From: Triticum aestivum
Taxonomy: Eukaryota > Streptophyta > Magnoliopsida > Poales > Poaceae
Reading direction: 5' to 3'
Length of the DNA stretch: 64,000 nt
NCBI RefSeq assembly: GCF_018294505.1
Contig: NC_057801.1
Coordinates: 850,916,896-850,980,895 of the forward strand
Position 1 is the first letter of the stretch; every line of letters starts with the position of its first letter. The notes below the pieces were generated by a model. The model saw only the letters and a list, made by a program, of their open reading frames with translations. It ran no database searches and was not told the DNA's origin. A program made the translations under genes and the position numbers. Shown piece after piece: positions 45,480 to 57,210 of the stretch.

Positions 45480-46250
45480 TATTGCCTTTAAGGTATTCTC
45501 ACCATTTATCTTTAGCTTCATTCAGAGATACTTTGGCCATCCTGCACAATGAACATATACAGTTAGCAATAGTATTTCAAGCGGAAGGTCTAAAAATATG
45601 CAACGAAGAATACTCACCATGCATTCAAAACGGACAAACCAATTCATCACCATTCCACGAGAGCATAAAATTAGAAAGAAAATAGTCAGACAAAATGTCC
45701 ACTCCGAAATGCTTGCAAAAAGTACCATCAATGTGAATTGAGATGGGAGCATGATCTCTTAAAATGATGGGCAAAGTAAGAACTTTTTTATTATGGGTAC
45801 ACTGCACAACAGTCAGGATTAACAAGACAAGATCCAATCTTCGGTAAACAGGAGTACAAGTGTGGTGCTGGCCACGCCAAGTATAAGTAGGACTACTAAC
45901 CAGTGTCAAAGAAGCCACACTGTTTACTAAAGAACGCAAAGCACTCATGCGAAAATAATTCACATTAGAAGTACTCTTATCAACATCATACAAGATATCA
46001 TTCAGGTCTCCCATACAGATCATTGGTTTACCCAAGTTATCACATACACAAATTTTGAAACATTATCCCAAACACACTAGTCTCAAGGTGGTACAAGTCA
46101 CCATAGATATAAACTAGACCAAACTTGATACGCGAGGCTGTATGGACAACATTAGCTAAGATAGCATGAAAAGATGCACTATGAATAGACACTTTCAATT
46201 CATCGTTCCACATCAATCATAATTTTTGAAATGAACTACTATAGTATCCG
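45480..46250 (-). pseudogene. LINE endonuclease fragment
   Basis: The minus strand encodes the endonuclease/exonuclease/phosphatase domain of an L1-type LINE: FGLVYIYGD, then PMICMGDLNDILYDVDKS (catalytic D and N) and, after a variable stretch, SPTYTWRGQ, VYRRLDLVL and RDHAPISI, the final His-containing motif. The frame is interrupted near 46035 and 45620. Reverse transcriptase is missing. Confidence 0.85.
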
Positions 46251-46949
46251 ACATGTCAAGATGGTTCACAAGATCTCGAGACTTAACGACAGAGATGATT
46301 TTTGAAATGAATAAAAACTGAGGTTTTGTGGAGTGGATGAGATGTGGCAGGTAAGTCATGCGATCATTACCAAGGTGTCGACCTATGCCTTTACGGTTTT
46401 AGGCGATAAACTTCATGGCGACCAAGGCGCGTTAGAATCCCAAGGTTTCTCCTTGTTGATATTATAGTAGGAAGAACTTGATGCCTCCACTCATAAGAAT
46501 TGCTTCAAACCACCTTTAATGAGCAGCTGTTCGTGAATCATATAAGACAAAAAATGGAGTAGCCGACACACACGTGCTTGCGCTAAGTCAGATCATGTCC
46601 TCGCGCCAAGACATCCTCCCAAGGCTCTTCCACCATGAAGCTCGGGACTTGGTGATGGAGTCGGCGACGGTGTGATAGACAGCCTTTCGGTCGCCTTGTC
46701 ACCGGATTTAGGGTTGTGCTAAGAGCAGAACTGGAACCAGTGGGTGTGAGATAGATCCGACTTGGATAAGGGATGCCGGTGTGGAGTCCGGCCAGAGAAG
46801 GTGGTGAGGCGCAAGTGAGTCGGTGGTGGGCAAGGACCGAGCAAAGAACTGGGAGATGGACACATGAGAGAAAGGGGATCCAGGAGAAAAACAGGGGGAG
46901 GAGATCATAAGAAGGAGGAAAAGGGTAGATACGACAGAACACTAGTCGC
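46251..46949. other. non-coding stretch between LINE fragments
   Basis: No protein-like frame is recognised. The minus-strand open frame over 46583-46980 is not convincing beyond the LINE zinc-finger piece. Confidence 0.35.
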
Positions 46950-47083
46950 CGGAAGTCACCATGGAGGCAAGTCTCGAAGCCATCCCAAGTATTGTGCGTG
47001 AAGTCGTGGAAACCGAGCCCATCCCTGGTTGTAGTCCATATTCGGAGCGCGAAACGACATTGGAAAAGTAAGTGCGACGTCAT
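46950..47083 (-). pseudogene. LINE zf-RVT fragment
   Basis: The minus strand reads TSHLLFQCRFALRIW, the zinc-binding motif found downstream of LINE reverse transcriptases (zf-RVT). It lies upstream of the endonuclease fragment at 45480-46250 in the minus-strand direction, the reverse of LINE order, so the two scraps come from different insertions or a rearrangement. Confidence 0.6.
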
Positions 47084-47239
47084 GACGTTAGGCCACCCAC
47101 ACTAGTCATAGAGAAAAGCAGACGGAATAACGTCCACATAAACTCTGCCATTGCTTCCAGATCCAGGTAAAAATGTTGATGAGGTCATTGTGCACATGGT
47201 GCAGACGGCGAGAGGTGAGATTCGCCGGTCCGAAATTCT

Positions 47240-47257
47240 CCCCCCCCCCCCCCCCCC
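47240..47257. repeat. C18 homopolymer
   Basis: Eighteen consecutive C's lie about 230 bases before the start of the SET-domain gene. The length in an assembly should be treated with caution. Confidence 0.9.
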
Positions 47258-47484
47258 GCGTCCGGTCCCATGCTGCGCATGTGCAGAACTATTTTTTTAT
47301 ATTATTTAAATAAATGTTAATGTAGTTTGTATAGTAGGAGAATAAAATCAAGCCATCTTGCATGAACACTTTTAACATGTGCAGAAATTTATCCTGAATC
47401 CTTATGAAAAAGGATATTTCCCGGAAAGTCCTCGCTCTGTTTGTTGTACCTAGAGCGGAACTGCAGCAGAAGCAGAGTAGGAGG

Positions 47485-50400
47485 ATGGCGGCGGGAGTGG
47501 TGCGCCGCCGCCTCGCCCTCGCCGGCGCCGGCGCCCCTCCTCCTTCTCCTCCTCCCATCTACCGCCAGACCGCCGCAGCCATCCCCATACCCGAGGTGAG
47601 CTAGGACTCACCGCAAAAAGAGGAAGAAATCCCCCATTCCCCTTTGCTCCCCTCGCAGCAGCAGCGACTCGATTTACTCCCCCTCCCCCTTTGCTCAATC
47701 AAATTTGCCGCCCGCAGCCGCAGGTGAAGGAGGACGGTGCTTTCCTCCCCTGGCTGCGGAGCAAGGCCGGGTCCGCCGTCTCCTCGGCGCTGCGCATCGG
47801 GACCTCGCCGCTGGGAAGGTCTCTTCTTGGCCTTTGCTACTCTCGATTTGCCGCATAGACCGAGTAACAGTTGCCCGGTCTTGTTGTTGGTCAGGTCCTT
47901 GTTCGCTTCGCAGCCGATCCAGGAGGGGGACTGCATACTGCAACTGCCTCACACCGCTGTATCTTCCTTCCCCTTATCTTTTCTGAAAAATATACTGCAA
48001 AGATACAGTATCCTGCAACTTTCTTCACTCCAAGATTCAGCATCCTGCTAATACTGAAGGTTTGTTGTTTAATTGTCTTCTTGTAATGTGCAGCAGCTTA
48101 CTCAAGACAAACTTCCGCAGGAGGTCCGCCTGCTGCTCGACGATGTTGATGATGCTGTTGCCAGGGACGCGGCGGCCAAGGTAGCCGTGCTCCTCATGAT
48201 GGAGCAGCGCCTGGGACATGTAGGTCTCATTTGGTTAATTTCCCCTGCTAGCCGCAGCGCCGACGCATTTGTTTGTTTGTTTGTTTGTTTGTTTCTTCTG
48301 AAAGATTTCTCCTTGCGTCATGTGAAATACCAAAAAGGGAGTCTTTGGAGTGGAGGTGCCGGCTTATGGTTGTTTGCTTTGCAGGAATCGGGGTGGGCGC
48401 CTTATGTTACATCCCTTCCGGCCAAGGGTCAGATGCACAACATGGTACGTACATATGCAATCGAAATGTTACAACATAGCGACGTCAACACACACTCCAT
48501 CGTTAAACTTTGTAGAGGGAAAAATTGTGGACTATAAGTCCTGTCTGATTGTTGACATGCCGGTGGAAGTGCCTGATGGTTTCTTTCTTACTGGGCTTGT
48601 TTTGTTTTATCCTGGGAAAACCCCATGATTTTATCATAACCCAAAATTGCCGAGGTAGGATAAGAATAAGGGGAATCCAAGTATAATAATTCTTATGTAG
48701 TAGTAATGCACCATATATGCATTAAGTACATTGTTTATGTTCGTCCTGATGAGCCCATGAATTATCACATTCTGGAGACCAAAAATATATTTGATGCAGC
48801 AAATATGTAATTCCTCCAGATGTTCTGGGATCTGGATGAGCTTGATATGGTCCGACATAGCCCGGTCTATGATGAAGCCATCCAACAGAAGGAACGAACC
48901 AGGAAACAGTTTTCAGCAGCAAAACCAGTTTGTGCTCTCTCTCTCTGTCTGTCAAATTGACATACTTTTTTGGGCTGATTAGTCTCATAACTGTTTGCCC
49001 TTTTTCATATGCAAGGCTCTTGAACGTTTTCCACATTTCTTTGGAGAAATCAAACTGGAGGACTTCATGCATGCTTCTGCATTGGGTATGTATAAGGCTC
49101 TAAATTTAAAGTGCTACTGAACATTTAGCATTACAACTAAATGATATCTTGGTAGCTGAGCATGTTGGAAATTGGGTGGTTTATTATTCTAACTGTTCTG
49201 ATTGACTGCATCCTAACATGACACAGTTGTATGATCCTTTTTGTTATGTGTGATTTTATTTGAGAAGGAGACAAAGGGTTTAATAGGGCTTCTTTGCTGT
49301 ATTTTCCCCAAAAATTTGTCCTCTTGAGACTATTTTCATGGCACATGCAGTTTCATCTCGAGCTTGGCAGACTTCTAGAGGTGTATCACTGGTACAATTT
49401 TCTAAATCTTTGCCTGTCACTAGTTTGCAACTTATATATATTGAATGCATTGTGCATCGACATTTTAACTGTCTGAAAACATCGTTTAGGTTCCATTTGC
49501 AGATTTCCTTAACCATGATGGTGCTTCTGGTTCTATATTAGTGTATGACGAAGAGAAAGATGTTTCAGAGGTACATGTATGATCTTTGGTTCAATGCCTA
49601 GTAGTGCAGTTGTGTATCAAGGCACTTTACTTATTTTCCATTCTTTCTTATATACGGATCAATACTCTGCTCTTATTCTCAGTTACTTACAGGTCATTGC
49701 CAACAGGAATTATGCTGTTGGTGAACAGGTGAGTTTTGGAGAACTTTTTTTTGCTTGAACCTTATTGTGGTTGGATAACATGGTCAATTATGACTACGCG
49801 AATTCACGAGCTGCATCTTTATGCTTCCGACCCAATGTCTCTTGGAATGGAGGCAACAATCTGTTCCGAGTCAAAAAATAATACAGTGAGGTTTCATTTT
49901 ATTTTTCAGGTCATGATAAGATATGGGAAATACTCGAATGCCACACTAGCACTTAACTTTGGGTTTACACTTTCCAGAAACATATATGACCAGGTAAAAC
50001 CACAGGTTGATGGTCAAACACTAGCACTTAACTTCGGAATCTTAGTTGGTAACTTGGTATAGTGGTAACTATTGAAGCATCGGATTATGGGATTTTTGGT
50101 CCTCTGAGGCCCTGACACCAGTAATGGGGCCATCTATAGCTAGTTAACATGTTGAGAATATTAATTACTAAGTTCTACTAAACATGATTTCCGTTGACTA
50201 GGCATTCATATGACTTTCATACATACATATTTGTTCTTGAAGCATTGCCCCCATGATATTTTCTGTTGCACATGTTCTCAATTTTTTGATCACATTTTCA
50301 GGCACATGTTTGGATAGATATGTCAGAGCAAGATCCACTTTATGAAAAGAAGCTTGACATATGGCAAAAGCACCACCGTACTCCGAAATCTCAACACATG

Positions 50401-52023
50401 TGCAGCTCTGGCTGTACTAGAACTTCTTTTGCCATTAAGTATGCTGTTTGGCAGTTATTTACAGCTAATTCAGTTCATCATTTGATTATATTCTAGATTT
50501 TCTTTGCAACATTAGTAAAAGCAAACATCGGACAGTTAAGGTGGAATGGAATTTATTCTGAAATCGGCTTTATGCTAGTGCCGACCATATGTAACTCTAT
50601 GTATTGATCATATTTTCTGACTGCACTGAAAATGCAGAACTTTCATATGCTGGTGCCGACCGGACTGTACATTTGTACAGTAGTAGTTCTAGATAGTTTT
50701 TATTTCAGGCCAGCTTTGTAATGTTTTTTGTAGTCTACTGATTTACAATGCAGTGATCAATACATAGAGTTTCAACTGTCCACCTTACTAGCGCATATGT
50801 TGAACTGGGATTGGAAGTAGTGCATGGCTATGCTTGAATAAACGATGAAATACCAACCTTAGTATTTTCTCTGAAAAATCTGCATTGGAATTAATTCTCA
50901 TAATGCATGAACTGATTCTTTCTGAAAGTCAACTAATGTTTGAAATAGCTCTGGCAAGTTTTAAGTAAAGGTGAATTCTGTGATTGCTTTTGCATGGTCT
51001 CTGTTTTGTGTCACTGAATATGAATGGTGGAAACAGGGAAGTCAAATACTATGGAAACAAAGGGGTTGGGATTCCACAGGCCTTGCGTGCATTTGTCCGG
51101 GTTTTCTGTGCCACCTCAATTGAAGGTGCCATGCTATTATCTATTACTTCCTCCAATTCATATTACTTGTCGCTGCGTTAGTACAACCTTAGTTCAAAGT
51201 TGTACTAAAGCAGCGACAATTAATATGGATCGGAGGAAGTATTATATTTGTATATTTCTTTATTTCATTTCAGTTACATCATTCAGTGACACAACGATGA
51301 TGGCCTCTTTAGAATTGGAAGAGATGGCCATGGAGGCTGCTGAAAATGACGGCCGGCTTGCGAGGCGTCCTCTGAAGCATGCGGAGAGAGAAGTCCATGC
51401 TCACCGCAAGTTGCTTATGCACCTTGAAAGCATGATTCAGGGTCATTCTACAGCTATTGAGGTGAGGATATTGACAACAGCTGAGAATTCTGTCTCGCTA
51501 AAAAGCAATACTGATGAAGCCAAATAACAAATACAGCACTACCCTGTTGCGGTTTGGTGTTACATTCTGTTAGTACCCACCACTTGTGTTGTATGATAAG
51601 TTCGAAGAATTAAAATGCCAAAGTAGCAAGTGCGGCATACGGTTCCACTTGTATAGGATTAGAGGTGGTTAGGTTTGTATATTAACTTTCTTTACACATG
51701 CTTTTTTGTTGAAACTAAACTTGTAATTATTTTTTTGTATGGACGGCTATGATAGTGAAAAAGACTGTAAGAGAAACCCATTTGTCGAAGCAGAGAACAA
51801 TTTGAATAAGAAGATTGTTCCATCAGATTAAATTCATGTGGATATTCTGATTTGGCTTTATCTTTATTTGCAGCAACTTGAAACCATTGATGGCGCTGCA
51901 TCTAGGAGCATGCATCCGTTGAGAAAAGAGATGGCTAAAAATTTACTTGCCGGCGAGGTACAGGTTTTGCAGAGTGCTTATGCATGGGTTGCAAACTACT
52001 GTAAGACTGTGGCATGTACATGA
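47485..52023 (+). CDS. SET-domain protein methyltransferase (Rubisco LSMT-like)
   Basis: Fifteen exons with GT-AG introns give 481 residues: 47485-47595, 47718-47818, 47895-47958, 48094-48219, 48385-48444, 48820-48927, 49016-49085, 49351-49391, 49490-49570, 49693-49728, 49910-49993, 50302-50438, 51037-51125, 51274-51461, 51874-52023. The SET domain spans about 62-290, with GTSPLGRSLFAS at its start, the SAM-binding VPFADFLNHD (228-237) and YAVGEQVMIRYGKYSN with the expected Tyr at 271. A helical substrate-binding C-domain follows. This is the Rubisco LSMT/SETD3-like class of lysine (or histidine) methyltransferases. The first 37 residues are basic and Ala/Pro-rich, fitting an organelle transit peptide. 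An in-frame ATG at 47404 would add 27 residues. All phases match, so the gene looks functional. Confidence 0.88.
51147..51239. mobile_element. Stowaway MITE in intron 13 of the SET gene
   Basis: The 93-bp element begins CTTCCTCCAATTCATATTAC and ends with the near-inverse (TAATATGGATCGGAGGAAG), flanked by TA. An internal palindrome includes gtacaac/gttgtac. It lies between exons 13 and 14 and does not touch splice sites. Confidence 0.85.
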
Positions 52024-52531
52024 TCATCCCAGCCTAATTATAGATTTGAGGAGCATGCATGAGAGGGAGCGTAGGATTGCCAGCCCTGTATAGATGCATC
52101 TCGAGCACTTTTATTGATATATAGATTTGAGGTGCTGCTAGAAATATTAGGCATGTTTGTAACCTACATGATTTTTTGGAGGTTTTTGAATGAAATTTAT
52201 GCATTTTCAACAGCCCCATGCATGCGAAAATTTATGCATGGGTTGGAACAGCATGCATGCATTTAGTCCATCACTTGCACTGCACTTGATCCTTGTGCAT
52301 GGCGTTCTTTAACCTCTCACCATCTTTGCTATATTTAGGCATTGATATATTTGTAATGAATGGACTTGGCTATCAGCCTCTCAATGGCATCTCCTCCCTC
52401 CCCCTTTCTTGTCTTTTCACCTCCCACTTGTCTCTTTTCTCGTGGTATGGTCGTCATGTATAGTGGAAAAGATTAATTAATGCCAAGAGATTGGGTTGGA
52501 TTCTGGAGGAGGAAGAGGCAGACAAGGCAGG
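52024..52531 (+). other. SET gene 3' end and NET2 promoter/leader
   Basis: This 508-bp gap must hold the 3' UTR of the SET gene and the promoter and leader of the NET2 gene. Four CATGCA-type (RY-like) sites lie at 52054, 52218, 52234 and 52251. The window shows no other gene here. Confidence 0.5.
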
Positions 52532-55500
52532 ATGCTGCAGCGGGCGGCGAGCAATGCGTACTCATGGTGGTGGGCGAGCCACATCCGCACCAAGCAGTCC
52601 AAATGGCTCGACAATCACCTCCAAGGTATTCATCCACTTTCCCGATTCCATGAATTTTCGGATTATGGATCAGGTCTATCTACAAGTTGTTCAATCAGCC
52701 ACATTTCAAATCAATATACATGTCAATTTCGGAAAAAATTGACATGCATCTTGTGTCTGCTTGTCTGGGTAAAATCTGCACCATGGAATCAGTGCAGGCC
52801 TGTTGCATCCCTGATCTGATGATTTCATCCTTTGTTGCCTTGCCTATATGGAAAGTGGTGCTTGATCAGTGTTAGTTCCAAGCACCCGGGGTCTGATTAT
52901 TTCATCCATTCTGATGATGTAAAATGCTATGCATTGTGGGAAAATTGTCTTGATTAATTGCACCAAATTAAAAACGATGTTATTTTTAGTTTAGATAGCA
53001 TCAAGTCTCGAAACTGTTTCTCACCTTGTTGCATATTTTGTTTCTTGCTCTCAGCAATTATTTTACAACAGGATAATGTAAATGTACTAGCCAAACACCG
53101 ACAATTTGTCAGCATCTATCCGGAGGATTGGAGCACGTTGCTAAAGTTCTCTAAAACCAATCAGATTCTTTGTAAAAAAAATCTGTAAAATGATACATCT
53201 CTTCATATATACTTCTGATTGATATGCTAAGAAATTTTTCGTTTGATGTGCAGATATGGAGCACCTGGTCAAGTGCATGCTCTTACTCCTTGGAGAGGAA
53301 GCCGATTCCTTTTCAAAGCGAGCAGAGATGTACTACAAGAGGCGGCCTGAGGTGATCACTCAGGTGGAAGAAGTGTACCGGATGTACAGGGGTCTCGCCG
53401 ACCGGTATGACATCATGTCAGGGGAGCTGCACAAGGCAAACCACACCATCGCTACCGCCTTCCCTGACCAGGTTCAGTATGCGATGCTAGAAGAGGAGGA
53501 TGACAACGTCCCAAAGGCGTTCACCCCGGTCGATCCGCGCAAGATCCACAAGTCGACCGTCGATGGGCTGCTGAAGAAGAAGAAAGGAAATGCGCCAGGA
53601 GCCGGCGGAGACAAGAAGGAAGCAGCTCCGATGAGCAAGGAGAATGCACGAGAAGAGATCAGCAGGCTACAGAAAGCTATACTTGTGATGCAGACCGAGA
53701 AAGAGTTCATCAAGAACTCGTACGAGAGTGGCATTGCCAAGTACTGGGATCTTGAGAAGGAAATCAATGAGATGCAGACAAAAGTTTGCCACTTCCAAGA
53801 CAAGTTCGACGTAAGCGCGGTGATCGAGGACGATGAAGCCAGAGCCTTGATGACAGCGACGGCCCTCAAATCCTGTGAAGACACCATTGTCAGATTGCAA
53901 GAACAGCGCAAGACCGCTGCGAAGCAGGCATTGGACGAGTCTGAGCGAGTCAAAGTGCTGAGAGAGAAGCTCAAGCCCATACTGGACGAACATGGCAAGT
54001 CTCTGCCGGACCTGGTGGAGAAAAACATACGGAAGAATCATGTCACGGAGATGGGAGACGTGTACCATGTGAAGCTGGGTGAGCTGCAGATGCAAACAAT
54101 AGTCGGCAAGATCAAGGAAAACTTTGCGAGCGACTGCAACATCACCATGGACGAGATCACGGAGCAGATCGACGAGCTTGTCAACAAAGTTGTCGATTTG
54201 GAGCTCATGGTTTCGTCGCAGACCTCGCAGATCGACAGAATGCGCCGCGAAAATGAGGAGCTGGAGAATTCCGTCAAGAGCCTGGAGGAAGAGGGAGGCT
54301 CGAGCGAAGTGGAGGAGAAGCTGAAGCAGGTGGAAGAGGAGCTGGTCAGAGTGCAGGCTCTCGAGAGCTCCTTCCATAAAGATGAGAGCACGATACGCTC
54401 AAACTTCACGGAAACGATAAGCAGATTCAGTAATTTCGCCGACATGTTGCAGTCGCCGGTTTGTGACTACCAGGCTCCTGCTTCTGCTGCTCACACGTCG
54501 GCACCACCCGGCGAGGAAGCACCGCCTCCTACAGAGCCATCCAGCACGAGTCATCCACCTCCACCTGAGGAAGAAGAAGACAAACAACAGGTAGAAGAAG
54601 AGAAGGCCACCGTCGTGCAGACTCCCCAACCCCAACAAGTCAGCACTGGAGATGATGCTGCCGCTGCTCCTCAACCCCAACAAGCCAGCATTGGAGATGC
54701 TGCTGCTGCTGCTGCTGCTGCTCCTCCTCCTCAACCCCAAGAAGCCAGCACTGGAGATGCTGCTGCTGCTGCTCCTCAACCCAAACAAGCCAGCACTGGA
54801 GATGCTGCTGCTGCTGCTCCTCAACCCCAACAAGCCAACATTGGAGATGCTGCTGCTGCTGCTGCTCCTCAACCCCAACAAGCCAGCACTGGAGATGCTG
54901 CTGCTGCTGCTCCTCAACCCCAACAAGCCAACATTGGAGATGCTGCTGCTGCTGCTGCTCCTCAACCCCAACAAGCCAGCACTGGAGATGCTGCTGCTGC
55001 TGCTCCTCAACCCCAACAAGCCAACATTGGAGATGATGCTGCTGCTGCTCCTCAACCCCAACAAGCCAGCACTGGAGATGCTGCTGCTGCTGCTGCTGCT
55101 GCTCAACCCCAACAAGCCAGCACTGGAGATGCTGCTGCTGCTGCTGCTCCTCAACCCCAAGCTGCTGCACCGGTTGGTGTGGCGAAAACAGGGGCGGCGG
55201 CGAGCACTACTGGTGCGTCTGTCGTAGATGGCACTAAACATTTAGATCATGGGCATGACAAGATTTCACGGCCGGGTTCGCTGGCACGGCTTCGCCACAT
55301 CTCTTCTGACGCTGAAGAATCTGAGGAGCAAAAGGGGAAGGGCGAGAAGGGCTGTCTTGACGGTGACATGAAGAAACTGCAAGAGCGGCTCATGGATGGC
55401 CTGGAAGACAAGGAGAAGGTCCTGCTATCCGAGTACACCTCGCTCCTGGAGGACTACAAGGACACCAAAAGGAAGCTGCTGGATGTGGAGAAGAAGAACC

Positions 55501-56468
55501 AGGAGTGCCTCAATGAGATCAGGTCGCTGCGCAATCTTATCGGAGAGAAGGAGAAGGAGAAGGAGAGGGAGAGGGGCAGCATCAGAGGAGGACACAGGAG
55601 GACACCCAGCCTTAGCCATCAGAGGAAGCAGAGCCTTTCTTCCATCTCTAAGCTCATCAGGATGGGCTCAAGCATGCAAGACGACCCTCCTGCTGCTGAC
55701 CTTGACGACATGAGGCTGCCGGCGATCGCCGAGGTGGAGAAACCGTCGCCACTGGAGGAGAAGTTCAGGCGCGACATTGACACGCTGCTGGAGGAGAACC
55801 TCGAGTTCTGGATGAAGTTCAGCTCCTCCATGGGCCGGGTGCAGGAGTTCCAGAACAAGTACGAAGACCTCAGGAGGGTGGCGGCGGACGGCGCCGACGG
55901 CGAGAAGAAGCTCCGGGCGCTCAAGACGGAGCTGCAGGTGTGGTCGGAGCAGAACGCGATGCTGCGGGGCGAGCTGCAGTGCAGGTTCGCGTCGCTGTGC
56001 GACATCCAGGAGGAGATCTCGACGGCCCTGGAGATGGACACGGAGCAGGCGGAGGAGGCCGAGGAGGGCGCGCCGCGCTTCACCTCCTACAGCGCCGGCA
56101 AGTTCCAGGGGGAGGTGCTCAACATGCAGCAGGAGAACAACCGGGTCTCCGACGAGCTGCAGAGCGGCCTCGACCACGTCAAGACGATCCAGTTTGCCAT
56201 CGAGAAGAAGCTCAACGAGGTCGTCAAGCTCTCCTCCTCCTCCTTGCCGGCGGAGGAGGGGGAGGAGGAGGTGGTTGGGCCGGACGGGGTCCTGGCGCGG
56301 GTGCCGGCCAAGGCCAAGGTGCCACTGCAGAGCTTCCTGTTCCCGACCAAGCCCAAGAAGCCGTCGCTGTTCGCGCGCGTCACACCGGCCGTGCTCCACA
56401 AGCAGCAGTTAGACATGAAGTTAGACATGAAGTTAGACATGAAGTTCCTCCCCAAGATGTCAAAGTAG
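52532..56468 (+). CDS. NET2: NETWORKED-2 actin-binding protein (KIP1-like)
   Basis: Two exons, 52532-52625 and 53254-56468, joined across a 628-bp GT-AG intron in phase 1, give 1,102 residues. The N-terminal NAB (NET actin-binding) domain spans about 8-90 and is split by the intron after LDNHLQ. Its Trp-rich start (AYSWWWASHIRTKQSKWL) and YYKRRPEVITQVEEVYRMYR are diagnostic. Coiled coils follow at about 150-400 and 690-800, then an Ala/Pro/Gln repeat (about 487-670) and a C-terminal motif (QSFLFPTKPKKPSLFARV, about 1057) that marks the NET2 subfamily. NET2 proteins of Arabidopsis decorate actin in pollen and link it to the plasma membrane. A triple LDMK repeat precedes the end. The gene is intact. 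Confidence 0.9.
54620..55170 (+). repeat. coding minisatellite in NET2 (PQPQQA..GDAAAAA)
   Basis: About ten units of 48-66 bp encode PQPQQASTGDAAAAA or PQPQQANIGDAAAAA. Ser-Thr and Asn-Ile forms partly alternate, pointing to duplication of a two-unit block. The Ala runs are pure GCT codons and differ in length. The frame is kept through the array. Antisense frames here (Gln- or Ser-rich, 54399-55241 and 54640-55170) are shadows. Confidence 0.9.
56403..56446 (+). repeat. 12-bp coding tandem repeat at the NET2 C-terminus
   Basis: Three consecutive copies of ttagacatgaag encode LDMK three times just before the end of NET2 (LDMKLDMKLDMKFLPKM). Twelve-base units keep the frame. Confidence 0.9.
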
Positions 56469-56879
56469 CCACCCACAGAAGCAGCAGCAGCAGCAGCAGC
56501 AGGGATATGTCATTTAGCTTAATTGAACTAACTAGCAGATGGGATACATATTTTTTGATGAAATTAATGCTTCAAGCTATGTATGATTGAACCAAACTAT
56601 TCTTGCTTTGTTTTCTAGGGCATTGTAATTTGTTGTAACCTCTGAGATCAATGGAAGAAAGACAAATCATTTCCCCTTTTTCATGCTCATCTGTCAGTAA
56701 ACAATCTCACTTGTTGTAGTTTCCTCCAGGAAATTCAGTGCTGTGCTTATCTAGGTTATCTCCATATGACAACTTTTCACTTGATAGCAAGTTCAAATAT
56801 TTTGTTTTCTAGGGCAATGTAACCTCTGAGATCATGTTTTCCCTTCCCATTTTCATCTGTCAGGACACCTACTTGTAAT

Positions 56880-57210
56880 TTCCTTGATAGCAAGTACATT
56901 TTCTTGGATAATTTTAGTGTTGTGTCATCTTAGAAAATTTACTTGATAGTACATTTTAGTGTAGTGTAAGCTTGAGAATTTTACTTGGTACTCCCTCTGT
57001 AAACTTTATAAGAAAATGCTGCTGCGAAAATGCTGTAGCGATCTAAAAGGACATATAAAAGTTTACAGAGGAAGTACATTTTAGTGTTGTGTGATCTTTA
57101 CATTACTTGATGATACATAGTGTTGTGTAATCTCAGACAAATTTTCTTGATGTATAGTGCTGCGTGATGTTGACAAATTTATTTGATACATAGTGTTGTA
57201 ATTTTCTCCA
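56880..57210. repeat. degenerate 'tagtgttgtgtaatct' repeat 3' of NET2
   Basis: Phrases like ttttagtgttgtg, acttgata(c/g)ata and aaattta/tttact recur about every 40-50 bases from 56880 to 57200 and form an imperfect tandem array interrupted by the MITE at 56991. Confidence 0.5.
56991..57074. mobile_element. Stowaway MITE, 84 bp
   Basis: CTCCCTCTGTAAACTTTATA at the left and the near-inverse (TATAAAAGTTTACAGAGGAAG) at the right are flanked by TA. It lies in the 3' flank of the NET2 gene. Confidence 0.8.

Noticed and set aside
53667..56399. Long minus-strand open frames (54377-53667, 55241-54399, 56399-55668)
   Set aside because: They are antisense to the NET2 exon. Their Ser-, Gln- and Leu-rich composition follows from GC-rich codons and the repeat array.
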